From assembly GCF_900105195.1 (NCBI RefSeq), contig NZ_FNRX01000002.1:3534001-3598000 (forward strand): 64,000 nucleotides of DNA. Direction: 5' to 3'. The translations under genes and the position numbers were made by a program. Of this stretch, positions 26,895 to 34,632 are shown piece after piece (position 1 is the stretch's first letter; every line of letters starts with the position of its first letter). Origin of the DNA: Rhodococcus pyridinivorans. Its GTDB lineage: Bacteria; Actinomycetota; Actinomycetes; Mycobacteriales; Mycobacteriaceae. The notes under the pieces are model-generated. The model did no database searches, had not been told where the DNA came from, and was given only the letters and a program-made list of their open reading frames with translations.

Positions 26895-28085
26895 GTGACG
26901 GACACGACCAAGTTTCTGATCGTCGGCGGCGGCCTCGAAGGCCTGGCCATCGCCTACTCCCTCGCCGACCGCGGCGAAACCGACGTCCTCGTCCTCGAGC
27001 GCGACACCCTCTGCTCGGGCATGACCGGTAAATCGAGCGGCGTCGTGCGGTGCCACTACGGCACCCCTTCGCTGGCCGCGATGTCCTGGTACGGCGTCGA
27101 TATTTTCACCAGGGCGACCGAAATCTTCGGCGACGACATGGCATTCCGCCGGTGCGGTTACGTCGTCGGTGTCGCGGAGAACAACGTCAAGCCGCTCGAG
27201 GCGAACATCGAGATGATGCAGGGCCTGGGCATCGCCACCGAACTCATCTCCCACGACAAGATGGCCGAACTGTGGCCGGGCCTGAACCTCGACGATTTCG
27301 CCCTGTTCGCCTACGAACCGCTCGGCGGTCGCGGCGAGGCCTACATGGCGGGAATGGCGTTCGGTGCAACGGCACGTCGGATGGGCGTGAAGATCCGACA
27401 GAGCACCCCGGTGGTGTCGTTGCTGCAGAACGCCGCGGGCCGGGTCTACGGCGTCACTCTCGCCGACGGGTCCGAGGTGCACGCCGAGCAGGTCGTCGTC
27501 GCGGCGGGACCGTGGACGCCGGCACTCGTCGCCGGTGTCGGCGTCGACATCGACGTCCGGGCGCAACGCGCGCAGTTGGTTCTCGTCGACCAGGGTGTCC
27601 CGACCCCGGAGGTGCCCGTGCTGTCCGATCTGGCGGGTCTACAGTACATCTGCCGTGAGCCGAACGGTGAACTCCTGGTGGGCAATTCCGATCATCAAAC
27701 GCCGCAGTACATCGATCCCGACAAGTACGTGAACCGCGCCGACGACTCGACGATCGAGAAGAACATCATGAAGCTCGGCAACCGCCTTCCCGACATGCCG
27801 GACCCGCGGATCACCAGTTCGTACGTCGGTGCCTACGACGTCACCGAGGACTACAACCCCGTCATCGGTCCGGCACCGGTCGAGGGTCTGTTCCTGGCGA
27901 CGGGATTCTCCGGGCACGGATTCAAGATCTCCCCCGCGGTGGGCAAGCTGGTCGCCGACCTGCTGATCGACGGGAAGACCGACCTTCCGAACGTGAACCC
28001 GGACGACTTCCGTTTCTCCCGCTTCGAGGAGGGTGATCTGCTCCTGAGTCTCAACCCCTACGAAGGCGCCGGCGAGATGCGCTGA
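26895..28085 (+). CDS. DAO-family FAD oxidoreductase (SoxB/MgdA-like)
   Basis: A 396-residue FAD-dependent amine oxidoreductase. The dinucleotide motif is FLIVGGGLEGLAIAYSLADR, and SGMTGKSSGVVRCHYGTPS matches the beta-subunit of sarcosine oxidase and MgdA of N-methylglutamate dehydrogenase; ATGFSGHGFKISPAVGKLVA closes the FAD site. It would oxidise a secondary amino acid such as N-methylglutamate or sarcosine. The other three subunits of those heterotetramers are not present here, so it may work alone or with proteins encoded elsewhere. The GTG start at 26895 has a GAAGGA ribosome-binding site. Confidence 0.85.
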   Translation: MTDTTKFLIVGGGLEGLAIAYSLADRGETDVLVLERDTLCSGMTGKSSGVVRCHYGTPSLAAMSWYGVDIFTRATEIFGDDMAFRRCGYVVGVAENNVKPLEANIEMMQGLGIATELISHDKMAELWPGLNLDDFALFAYEPLGGRGEAYMAGMAFGATARRMGVKIRQSTPVVSLLQNAAGRVYGVTLADGSEVHAEQVVVAAGPWTPALVAGVGVDIDVRAQRAQLVLVDQGVPTPEVPVLSDLAGLQYICREPNGELLVGNSDHQTPQYIDPDKYVNRADDSTIEKNIMKLGNRLPDMPDPRITSSYVGAYDVTEDYNPVIGPAPVEGLFLATGFSGHGFKISPAVGKLVADLLIDGKTDLPNVNPDDFRFSRFEEGDLLLSLNPYEGAGEMR

Positions 28086-28201
28086 TCCCCACCTACTCAG
28101 CACTCGTGCCCTCCACGGACCCGGCCGGATCCCTGTCGTCCGGATCTGTGGAGGGCACCGCCATGTCTGCATTGCGGCGTTCACCACCGGTGGACACACG
28201 C

Positions 28202-28213
28202 TACGCTGACGAG
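28202..28213 (+). promoter_or_regulatory. Leaderless-type -10 upstream of the XRE-cupin gene
   Basis: TACGCT at 28202-28207 ends 6 nt before the ATG at 28214. That places transcription start at or next to the start codon, the signature of leaderless actinobacterial mRNAs. It supports the 28214 start over the longer frame. Confidence 0.5.
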
Positions 28214-28861
28214 ATGGCCAGCCCAGATCGTCCCGTCTTGTACGACGATTCCGGACGCGAAGTTCCGCGCGGCACCCCGACGGGTGTGGATCTCGAGCGC
28301 GCGATCGCCCACCAGGTGCGGTCGTTGCGGCTGGCCAGCGGCCTGTCCGTCGGCGACATGGCCGCGAAGGTGGGGATCTCCAAGGCGATGCTCTCGAAGA
28401 TCGAGAACGCCCAGACCTCGTGCAGTCTGTCGACGCTCGCCCGGCTCGCCGTCGGCCTCGACGTCCCCGTCACCTCGCTCTTCCGGGGCGCGGACGCGCA
28501 CCGCGACGCGGTGTTCACCAAGAACGGGCACGGCGCCGAGATCGTCGGTCGCGGTACGCGGGTGGGCCATCACTACGAACTGCTCGGCGCGCTGCGGGGA
28601 CAGCACAAGAGACTCGAACCGGTGCTGGTGACCCTCACCGATGCGAGCGACGTCTTCCCGCTCTTCCAGCATCCCGGCACGGAATTGCTGTACATGCTCG
28701 AGGGCGAGATGCTCTACGGCCACGGCGATTCCGAGTACCACCTGCAACCGGGCGACGCCCTGCTCCTCGACGGCGAAGGGTTGCACGGACCGAACGAGCT
28801 GCTGAAGCTGCCCATCCGGTTCCTCGCCGTCACGGCGTATCCCGACAATCACCAGCCGTGA
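28214..28861 (+). CDS. XRE family transcriptional regulator with C-terminal cupin
   Basis: A 215-residue regulator. The helix-turn-helix covers about residues 30-85 (VRSLRLASGLSVGDMAAKVG, SKAMLSKIENAQTSCSLSTL) and the cupin is C-terminal (FPLFQHPGTELLYMLEGEML, LQPGDALLLDGEGLHGP). Members such as PuuR sense small amines or amino acids with the cupin. It is downstream of the amine operon and is the likely local regulator. Two other upstream starts exist; the ATG at 28163 has a GGAGGG ribosome-binding site, but the promoter geometry favours 28214. Confidence 0.85.
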   Translation: MASPDRPVLYDDSGREVPRGTPTGVDLERAIAHQVRSLRLASGLSVGDMAAKVGISKAMLSKIENAQTSCSLSTLARLAVGLDVPVTSLFRGADAHRDAVFTKNGHGAEIVGRGTRVGHHYELLGALRGQHKRLEPVLVTLTDASDVFPLFQHPGTELLYMLEGEMLYGHGDSEYHLQPGDALLLDGEGLHGPNELLKLPIRFLAVTAYPDNHQP

Positions 28862-28885
28862 ACGACCGGCAACCGTGAACACGAC

Positions 28886-28918
28886 GGAGCCCTCACCGCC
28901 CGGTGCGGTGAGGGCTCC
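28886..28918. terminator. Bidirectional terminator
   Basis: Perfect 14-bp arms (28886-28899 and 28905-28918) with a 5-nt loop lie between the convergent XRE-cupin and amtB genes, so the hairpin can serve both. Confidence 0.85.
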
Positions 28919-28945
28919 TGCCGTTCGATCGGTGAAGCTCGCCGG

Positions 28946-30283
28946 TCAGGACTTGGGCACGATCACGTCGCGATCCTCGGCGAACACCTCGGGACGCAGC
29001 GTCGACGGACCGGTGGGTGAGAACGAGTCCATCACGTAGGCCGTCTCCCCATGGACCGGGACGTCGATGCCCCGCATCTCCGTCTCGGTGTCGACCCGGA
29101 TGCCCATGATCTTGTCGAGCGCCTTCGCGATCAGGAAGGTCACCGCGAACGAGTAGGCGAACACCGCGGCCATCGCGACGATCTGGCGTCCGAAGAAGTC
29201 GATCCCGCCGCCGAAGAACAGACCGTCGACACCGGCCGGCGCGGCGGCCGTCGCGACGAAGGCGATGAGGGTGGTGCCTACGACGCCGCCCATGAGGTGG
29301 ATGGCAACGACGTCGAGTGAGTCGTCGTAGCCCATGCGGAACTTCCAGCTCACGGCGAAGCAGCCGACGGCACCGGAGACCACGCCGATCAGCAGGGCAC
29401 CGAGCGGGGACACGAGGCTCGCTGCGGGCGTGATGCCCACGAGTGCGGCGATCACGCCCGAGATGGCACCGAGCGTCGTCGCGTGCTTCTCCTTGATGCG
29501 TTCGACGATCAGCCAGCCGAGCAGGCCGGCCATCGCGGCGACGAGCGTGTTGAGGACGACGACACCGGCCGTGTGGTTGGCGCCGCCCGCCGAACCGCCG
29601 TTGAAGCCGAACCAGCCGAACAGCAGGATTCCGCCACCGAGCACGACGAGGGGCAGGTTGTGGGGACGTGCCACGTGCGGGAATCCACGGCGGCGACCGA
29701 GTGCGATGGCGAGTGCCAGCGCCGCGACACCCGAGTTCATGTGCACGGCGGTGCCGCCGGCGAAGTCGTGGGCGGCGAGCGTGTTGGCGATCCATCCGCC
29801 CTTCGTGCCCGCTTCCTCGTCGTCGAAGGCGAAGACCCAGTGCGCGACCGGGAAGTAGACGAGGACGACCCAGATGCCCGAGAACACCAGCCACGCCGAG
29901 AACTTCATCCGGTCCGCGACACCACCGGCGATGATCGCCACCGTGATGCCTGCGAAGAGGAGGTGGAAGGCCGCGGTCAGTGCGGCGGGCATCCCTCCGT
30001 CCGGGTCCTCCTCGAGCAGCGAGCCCAGACCGATGTCGGTGAAGGGATCGCCGATGAGGCCGAGGCCCCCGACGCTGTCACCGAGCACGGCGGCCGGACC
30101 GAACAGCACCCACAGGACGGCTGTGACGGCGAATCCACCGAACACCATCATGATCATGTTGAGCGCGCTCTTGACTCCGAGCATGCCGCTGTAGAACAGC
30201 GCCAGGCCCGGAACCATCAGTACGACTGCTGTGAACGCCGCCAAAACCCAGGCGGTATCGGCGGCCGCGAGTGCCTGTTCCAT
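28946..30283 (-). CDS. amtB: Ammonium transporter, Amt/MEP/Rh family
   Basis: A 445-residue channel with about eleven membrane helices; the N-terminus starts outside with MEQALAAADTAWVLAAFTAV. The twin-His pore pair is present (AVHMNSG near residue 182, AIHLMGG near 328), as are the GLALFYSGM and GFNGGSAGGANHTAG signatures. It moves ammonium (or methylammonium) into the cell. No glnK or glnD follows, so it is not the classical amtB-glnK-glnD locus; its placement next to an amine-catabolic operon suggests it takes up or recaptures methylamine or ammonia. Confidence 0.95.
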   Translation of the reverse strand: MEQALAAADTAWVLAAFTAVVLMVPGLALFYSGMLGVKSALNMIMMVFGGFAVTAVLWVLFGPAAVLGDSVGGLGLIGDPFTDIGLGSLLEEDPDGGMPAALTAAFHLLFAGITVAIIAGGVADRMKFSAWLVFSGIWVVLVYFPVAHWVFAFDDEEAGTKGGWIANTLAAHDFAGGTAVHMNSGVAALALAIALGRRRGFPHVARPHNLPLVVLGGGILLFGWFGFNGGSAGGANHTAGVVVLNTLVAAMAGLLGWLIVERIKEKHATTLGAISGVIAALVGITPAASLVSPLGALLIGVVSGAVGCFAVSWKFRMGYDDSLDVVAIHLMGGVVGTTLIAFVATAAAPAGVDGLFFGGGIDFFGRQIVAMAAVFAYSFAVTFLIAKALDKIMGIRVDTETEMRGIDVPVHGETAYVMDSFSPTGPSTLRPEVFAEDRDVIVPKS

Positions 30284-30583
30284 ATAAGTCCACCCTGTTC
30301 GATCCCGGGGTTCACGACCCCTACGTCAGTCGGTGACCCACATTCATCACCGTCCCCTGAGAGTGGACCCACTCTGTAATGTCCCTGCGAGGCGCGGGTG
30401 AACTTCGTGTAACGCCACCGCAGTTCACCGGACGGGGATGCCGTTGCGTCCGGGCAGGCAGTATGGAGGACGAGACGCCGCATCCCGCGGTGTGCACAAC
30501 CTGTGCCACCCGGGTATCCCTGCCCTGCCCGGGTTCCGCGGGAACGACGGCTCGAACCGCTGCACGCATCTGGGAGGTAGACG
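30284..30583. promoter_or_regulatory. Divergent amtB-fdhD control region with palindrome
   Basis: No gene is seen in these 300 bp. A perfect 16-bp inverted repeat AGAGTGG-AC-CCACTCT lies at 30360-30375, 77 bp upstream of amtB, and is a candidate operator. On the minus strand GTTACACG (30413-30406) matches seven of eight bases of the GTAACACG arm found upstream of glnT. Promoter hexamers could not be placed with confidence. Confidence 0.45.
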
Positions 30584-31414
30584 ATGGGACGGGTCACGAC
30601 ACGTCGACCGGTACTGCGCATCACTGCGGACAGGGCGACGCGACGTCCCGACACCCTCGCCGTCGAGGAACCGCTCGAGATCAGGGTCGGCGGTGAGTCG
30701 CTCACCATCACGATGCGCACCCCCGGTCACGACGTCGATCTCGTCCACGGATTCCTGCTGGCCGAAGGGATGATCGGCAGTCGCGAGGACATCGCCGCCG
30801 TTCGCTACTGCGACGGGGTGGACGAGAGCGGCGCCAACACTTACAACGTTCTCGACGTCGCCCTCGCGCCCGGCGTCACCGTCCCCGAAGGGACGGGGCG
30901 ACGCGCATTCACGACGACCTCCGCGTGCGGGGTGTGCGGGAAGAACTCGCTCGACGAGGTGCGCACGCGCACGCGATATCCACTGAAGGATGCCGGCACC
31001 ACCTCTATCGGAACGCACACCCTCACCGAACTGCCCGACACGCTGCGTCGGCACCAGCAGGTCTTCGAGTCGACCGGCGGTCTGCACGCGGCCGCACTGT
31101 TCACCCCCGACGGGGCGCTGCTGGCCCTGCGCGAGGACGTCGGCCGGCACAACGCCGTCGACAAGGTGATCGGCTGGGCCCTGACCGACAACCGGGTGCC
31201 GCTCTCGCACAGCGTGCTCATGGTGAGCGGACGCGCCTCGTTCGAACTCGTGCAGAAGGCGGTCATGGCCGGGATCCCCGTGCTCGCGGCGGTCTCGGCG
31301 CCGTCGTCGCTGGCCGTCGATCTCGCCGCGGAGTCCGACCTCACCCTCGTGGGCTTCCTCCGCGGCGACACGATGAACGTCTACACCGTCCCCGAACGCA
31401 TCAAGACCGACTGA
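30584..31414 (+). CDS. fdhD: Formate dehydrogenase accessory sulfurtransferase FdhD
   Basis: A 276-residue protein that transfers sulfur from the cysteine desulfurase to the molybdenum cofactor of formate dehydrogenase. The key CGVCG Cys pair is present in [12 protein letters not shown], along with the GDP-like binding features [14 protein letters not shown] and [14 protein letters not shown]. No formate dehydrogenase structural gene is in the window. Its position beside genes expected to release formaldehyde makes a link to formaldehyde-formate oxidation plausible, but fdhD is often a lone gene. Confidence 0.95.
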   Translation: MGRVTTRRPVLRITADRATRRPDTLAVEEPLEIRVGGESLTITMRTPGHDVDLVHGFLLAEGMIGSREDIAAVRYCDGVDESGANTYNVLDVALAPGVTVPEGTGRRAFTTTSACGVCGKNSLDEVRTRTRYPLKDAGTTSIGTHTLTELPDTLRRHQQVFESTGGLHAAALFTPDGALLALREDVGRHNAVDKVIGWALTDNRVPLSHSVLMVSGRASFELVQKAVMAGIPVLAAVSAPSSLAVDLAAESDLTLVGFLRGDTMNVYTVPERIKTD

Positions 31415-31423
31415 TCGGCGGCA

Positions 31424-32605
31424 TCAACCGCACGTGCCGTCCTGCGCCTCGCCCGCGCGTACTCCGTCGACGAACGCCCGCACGTCGTCGACGGACTCCT
31501 CGAGTACCGCTCGGTGATCGGCTCCGTCGTATACCCGATAGCTCAGGTCGGCTCCGTTGCCGCACAGCGCCGCGGTCACCTGATCGGTGACCGGACGCAG
31601 TACCAGCGCGTCGTCGCTTCCCTGCACGACGAGCGTCGGCACCCTCAGGGTGAGCGGTTCGACCTCCTGACCGGCGTAGTACTCAACGAGCGGTTCGAGG
31701 TCCGCATCCGGAGCGAACACCTGATCCACCGGTACCGTGCTCGCCACCTCGCGGATGTCGTCCATGCACCCGGTGCGCGCGGCGTCGAGCAAGGGGCGCG
31801 AGGCGTCGGTGAGCATCGCGTCGGCGTCGATGCTCGGGTCCGCCGCCTGCGCTCCGAGCAGCAGCACCGGCAGGAACCCGAGCGCCGGACCGATCGCCGG
31901 TCCGGCGGTCGCGTAGTACTCGGCCGTCTCACTCGTGCGACTGCCCGGGGCGAAGGCGACCGCGCCCTGCAGTTCGAGTTCAGGGGCGCGTTCCGTGCCA
32001 CGAGCCGCCGCATACAGCGCGGCGTGCCCGCCCTGACTGTGTCCCATCGCGATCCATCGGGTGCCGATAGCCGGATCGAGTTGACGAGCGGCACGCACGA
32101 TGTCGACGACACTGTCGGCTGCGCTGTCTCCGTTCATGTAGGGATGTCCGCCCGGTGTGCCGAGGCCTTCGTAGTCGGTCTGGACCACGGCGTAGCCGTC
32201 TGCGACCCACCGGTCGAGCATGGCAGTCGTCCTGCTGATGTAGGAGTGGGCGGGACCACCGGAGGTGTCGGCGGACGGCGCACAGGCGTCACCGACCCCG
32301 GTGGTGCCGTGCGCCCAGCTGATCACGGGCCAGCCTCCGGCGGGTGCTTCTCCCTCGGGGATCGCGACCGTGCCCGAAACGAGGGTGGGGCGCCGATCGG
32401 CACCATCGGACAGGTAGGTGATCAGATGCGTTCGCGACGCGCTGGGAAGCGCCGCCGTACCGGTGAGGGTGCGTTCGGTGACGAGGGAGCCGGGTCCCCC
32501 GGCAGTCTCCTCGGCGTCGTCGCCGAAGTCGGAGCAGGACGTGATGCCGAGCATCGACGCTGCGGCGAGTACTGCCATCACACGCCGGGAAGTACGAGAG
32601 AGCAT
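31424..32605 (-). CDS. Secretory lipase-family lipoprotein (alpha/beta hydrolase)
   Basis: A 393-residue exported hydrolase. The N-terminus has basic residues, a hydrophobic stretch and a lipobox-like LGITSC, so it is probably a lipoprotein. The nucleophile is in GHSQGGHAALYA, the acid in GSDDALVL and the His in DGADHRAVLE; WAHGTTGVGDACAPS is typical of the LIP/secretory lipase family. It presumably hydrolyses esters outside the membrane. It lies at the end of the beta-oxidation gene run and could feed that pathway. A GGAGG ribosome-binding site precedes the ATG. Confidence 0.88.
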   Translation of the reverse strand: MLSRTSRRVMAVLAAASMLGITSCSDFGDDAEETAGGPGSLVTERTLTGTAALPSASRTHLITYLSDGADRRPTLVSGTVAIPEGEAPAGGWPVISWAHGTTGVGDACAPSADTSGGPAHSYISRTTAMLDRWVADGYAVVQTDYEGLGTPGGHPYMNGDSAADSVVDIVRAARQLDPAIGTRWIAMGHSQGGHAALYAAARGTERAPELELQGAVAFAPGSRTSETAEYYATAGPAIGPALGFLPVLLLGAQAADPSIDADAMLTDASRPLLDAARTGCMDDIREVASTVPVDQVFAPDADLEPLVEYYAGQEVEPLTLRVPTLVVQGSDDALVLRPVTDQVTAALCGNGADLSYRVYDGADHRAVLEESVDDVRAFVDGVRAGEAQDGTCG

Positions 32606-32641
32606 GAATCCTCCGTTGGGATGTCAGTCCACGTTCGGCGC

Positions 32642-33059
32642 TCACTGCACGCCGTTGACGTGGCTACCGCCGTCGACGAACAGCGTGTTGCCTGTGGGAT
32701 AGCGGGAGTCGTCGCTCGCGAGAAAGGCTGCGACCGTGCCGATGTCGTCGAGAGGGTCGCCGATGCGGCCCATCGGGTTCGCCGCGGCCTGCGTGGCGGC
32801 CATCTGCGGGTCGGCCGCCGCCACCCGTCGGTATGCCGCGCTCTGCACGCCGGGGCAGATCACGTTGCAGCACACCTGTTTCGGCGCCCATTCCCGAGCC
32901 GCAGTACGGTCGTGCTGCGCAGTGCCGAATTCGCGCACCGCGGCATCCACCATGGCGTGCACCTGTTCGCGGTCGGTGACGTCGGTCGGGACGAAATCCG
33001 CGGCCGATCCCCATCCCGGCGCCGGTGACGATCGCCACCCGCCCGTCCAACTTCCCCAT
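32642..33059 (-). pseudogene. Short-chain dehydrogenase remnant
   Basis: The gene starts normally (MGKLDGRVAIVTGAGMGIGR, an intact Rossmann TGxxxGxG) and then is broken. A deletion and frameshift jump straight to DFVPTDVTDREQVHAMVDAA in another frame, and a second deletion jumps to REWAPKQVCCNVICPG. The NNAG motif, catalytic Ser and YxxxK are missing. Only the C-terminal GRIGDPLDDIGTVAAFLASD and TLFVDGGSHVNG survive. About 45 percent of a normal 250-residue SDR is gone. Confidence 0.85.
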
Positions 33060-33100
33060 GCCGTTCCTTTCCGATACGACGGCGTGTGCGGCGCAGGCCG

Positions 33101-33757
33101 TCAGCGAGGACGGGGAACTGTCCTGTCGATGAACAGCGCCTCCACGGACACGCACACCGTGCCGTCCGCGGTCCTGATCTCGCCGACCGTGTTGATCTTG
33201 CGGCCGTCCTGCTCGACCAGACGACCGGTGATCGTCAGCGGCTCGAACAGTGGGGTCGGCCGGTGGTACCGCACGTTGAGCTGTGCGGTGGCGCCGCTGC
33301 GCCCGGCCCAGGCGTTCGCCACACCCAGCGTGTGATCGAGCAGGAGGGCGGAGACTCCGCCGTGCACGTGCCCGGGCGGGCCCTGGTACGGGAAGGTCAG
33401 TTCGACGACGCCATCCACCGATCCGTCTTCGCGACCGGCCAACACCAGCGGCGGAGCGAGCGCGTTCTCCGGACCGGTGACCGGATCGTGCCGGGTGACG
33501 CCCTCCCCGTGCCACATGTCGATCAGTCGCTCCCGCACTTCGGGAGCGTGTTCCTCGAGGTGCTCGGCGATATTGTCGAGCTCTTCGGCGACCCGCTCGA
33601 GATTCGCGTTGCCACGGTCGGTGCGCAGCAACGCGTCCACCACGCGCCGCGCGGCGGCGGTGGCGCGGTCGACGGCGGTGTCCTGCGGTGCCGAGGTCAG
33701 AACCGTACCGTCGGGCGCGTGTCCGACGACGGGGTGGGTGTCCGGGTCGACTCTCAT
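33101..33757 (-). CDS. PaaI-type acyl-CoA thioesterase
   Basis: A 218-residue protein. The C-terminal half is a hotdog domain: GHVHGGVSALLLDHTLGVAN is the PaaI-type active-site helix, followed by LNVRYHRPTPLFEPLTITGR. The N-terminal ~90 residues form a helical extension (ANLERVAEELDNIAEHLEEH). It would release acids from acyl-CoA thioesters. The start at 33757 overlaps the MaoC stop as ATGA. It belongs to the thiolase operon. Confidence 0.85.
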   Translation of the reverse strand: MRVDPDTHPVVGHAPDGTVLTSAPQDTAVDRATAAARRVVDALLRTDRGNANLERVAEELDNIAEHLEEHAPEVRERLIDMWHGEGVTRHDPVTGPENALAPPLVLAGREDGSVDGVVELTFPYQGPPGHVHGGVSALLLDHTLGVANAWAGRSGATAQLNVRYHRPTPLFEPLTITGRLVEQDGRKINTVGEIRTADGTVCVSVEALFIDRTVPRPR

Positions 33758-34632
33758 CGAATCTCCATCGTGGCGTGGGTGAGCACCGGTTGCCCGTCGC
33801 GCTCGGGACATGTGGCGAGCAGGGTGAGGGTGTCGTCGTCTCGCCAGACCTCCGTCTCGATCGTCTCCCCGGGGTACAGCGTGCCGGCGAAGCGGACCGA
33901 GAACGACCGGACCCGGGTCGGGTCTCCACCGAGCACACCGTCGACGACGGCCTTGCACACGACACCGTACGAGGCGAGTCCGTGCAGGATCGGCCGATCG
34001 AAACCGGCTGTCTTCGCGAATTCGGGATCCGCGTGCAGCGGGTTCATGTCGGCACTGAGCCGGTACACCAGCGCCTGTTGCGTGCTCGTAGGTGACACCA
34101 GGGTCTTGTCGGCGTCCCGTTCCGGCACTGCGTTCGACACATGGGGCCCGGCGTCTCCGCCGAAGCCGCCCTCACCGCGCGCCCAGATCTGCATCGCACT
34201 GGTCCACAACGGGTTTCCGTCGGCATCCACTGCGGACTGTTCGAGCACGATCACGGCGGCCTTGTCCTTGTCCCACACATCGGAGATGCGAGACGAGACG
34301 GTCGCCGAACCCGAGATCGGGATCGGGGCGTGCACGTTGACGGACTGGCCACCGTGCAGGATCCTGCGCAGGTCGATGTCGATTCCCGGCAGGCTCAGTC
34401 CGGCCTGTGTCACCGCACCGGCAGAGACACCCTGACCGGCGACCATCGCGAAGGTCGGCAGGACCCGCAGGTCCTTCTCGTACACCCACCGCAGTTCGGC
34501 GGGATCGAGCGAGTCGACGCCCGCACCCAGACCGAGGTGGTAGAGGATCACATCGCGTTCGGTCCACGAGGCATCGCGGACGGTGGGCGCAGCGGAGAGC
34601 GCGACATCGGTATCGATGGGCATGGGCGTCAC
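33754..34632 (-). CDS. MaoC-family enoyl-CoA hydratase (Hsd4B/Rv3538-like)
   Basis: A 292-residue double-hotdog hydratase. The C-terminal hydratase-2 motif is SADMNPLHADPEFAKTAGFD then RPILHGLASYG, with the Asp/His dyad; the N-terminal hotdog is MPIDTDVALSAAP onward. The whole sequence is very like the mycobacterial steroid-catabolic MaoC protein Rv3538, from memory. It would hydrate a branched or ring-bearing enoyl-CoA. The GTG at 34632 overlaps the preceding stop (GTGA); an ATG three codons later is an alternative. Confidence 0.88.
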   Translation of the reverse strand: MTPMPIDTDVALSAAPTVRDASWTERDVILYHLGLGAGVDSLDPAELRWVYEKDLRVLPTFAMVAGQGVSAGAVTQAGLSLPGIDIDLRRILHGGQSVNVHAPIPISGSATVSSRISDVWDKDKAAVIVLEQSAVDADGNPLWTSAMQIWARGEGGFGGDAGPHVSNAVPERDADKTLVSPTSTQQALVYRLSADMNPLHADPEFAKTAGFDRPILHGLASYGVVCKAVVDGVLGGDPTRVRSFSVRFAGTLYPGETIETEVWRDDDTLTLLATCPERDGQPVLTHATMEIR

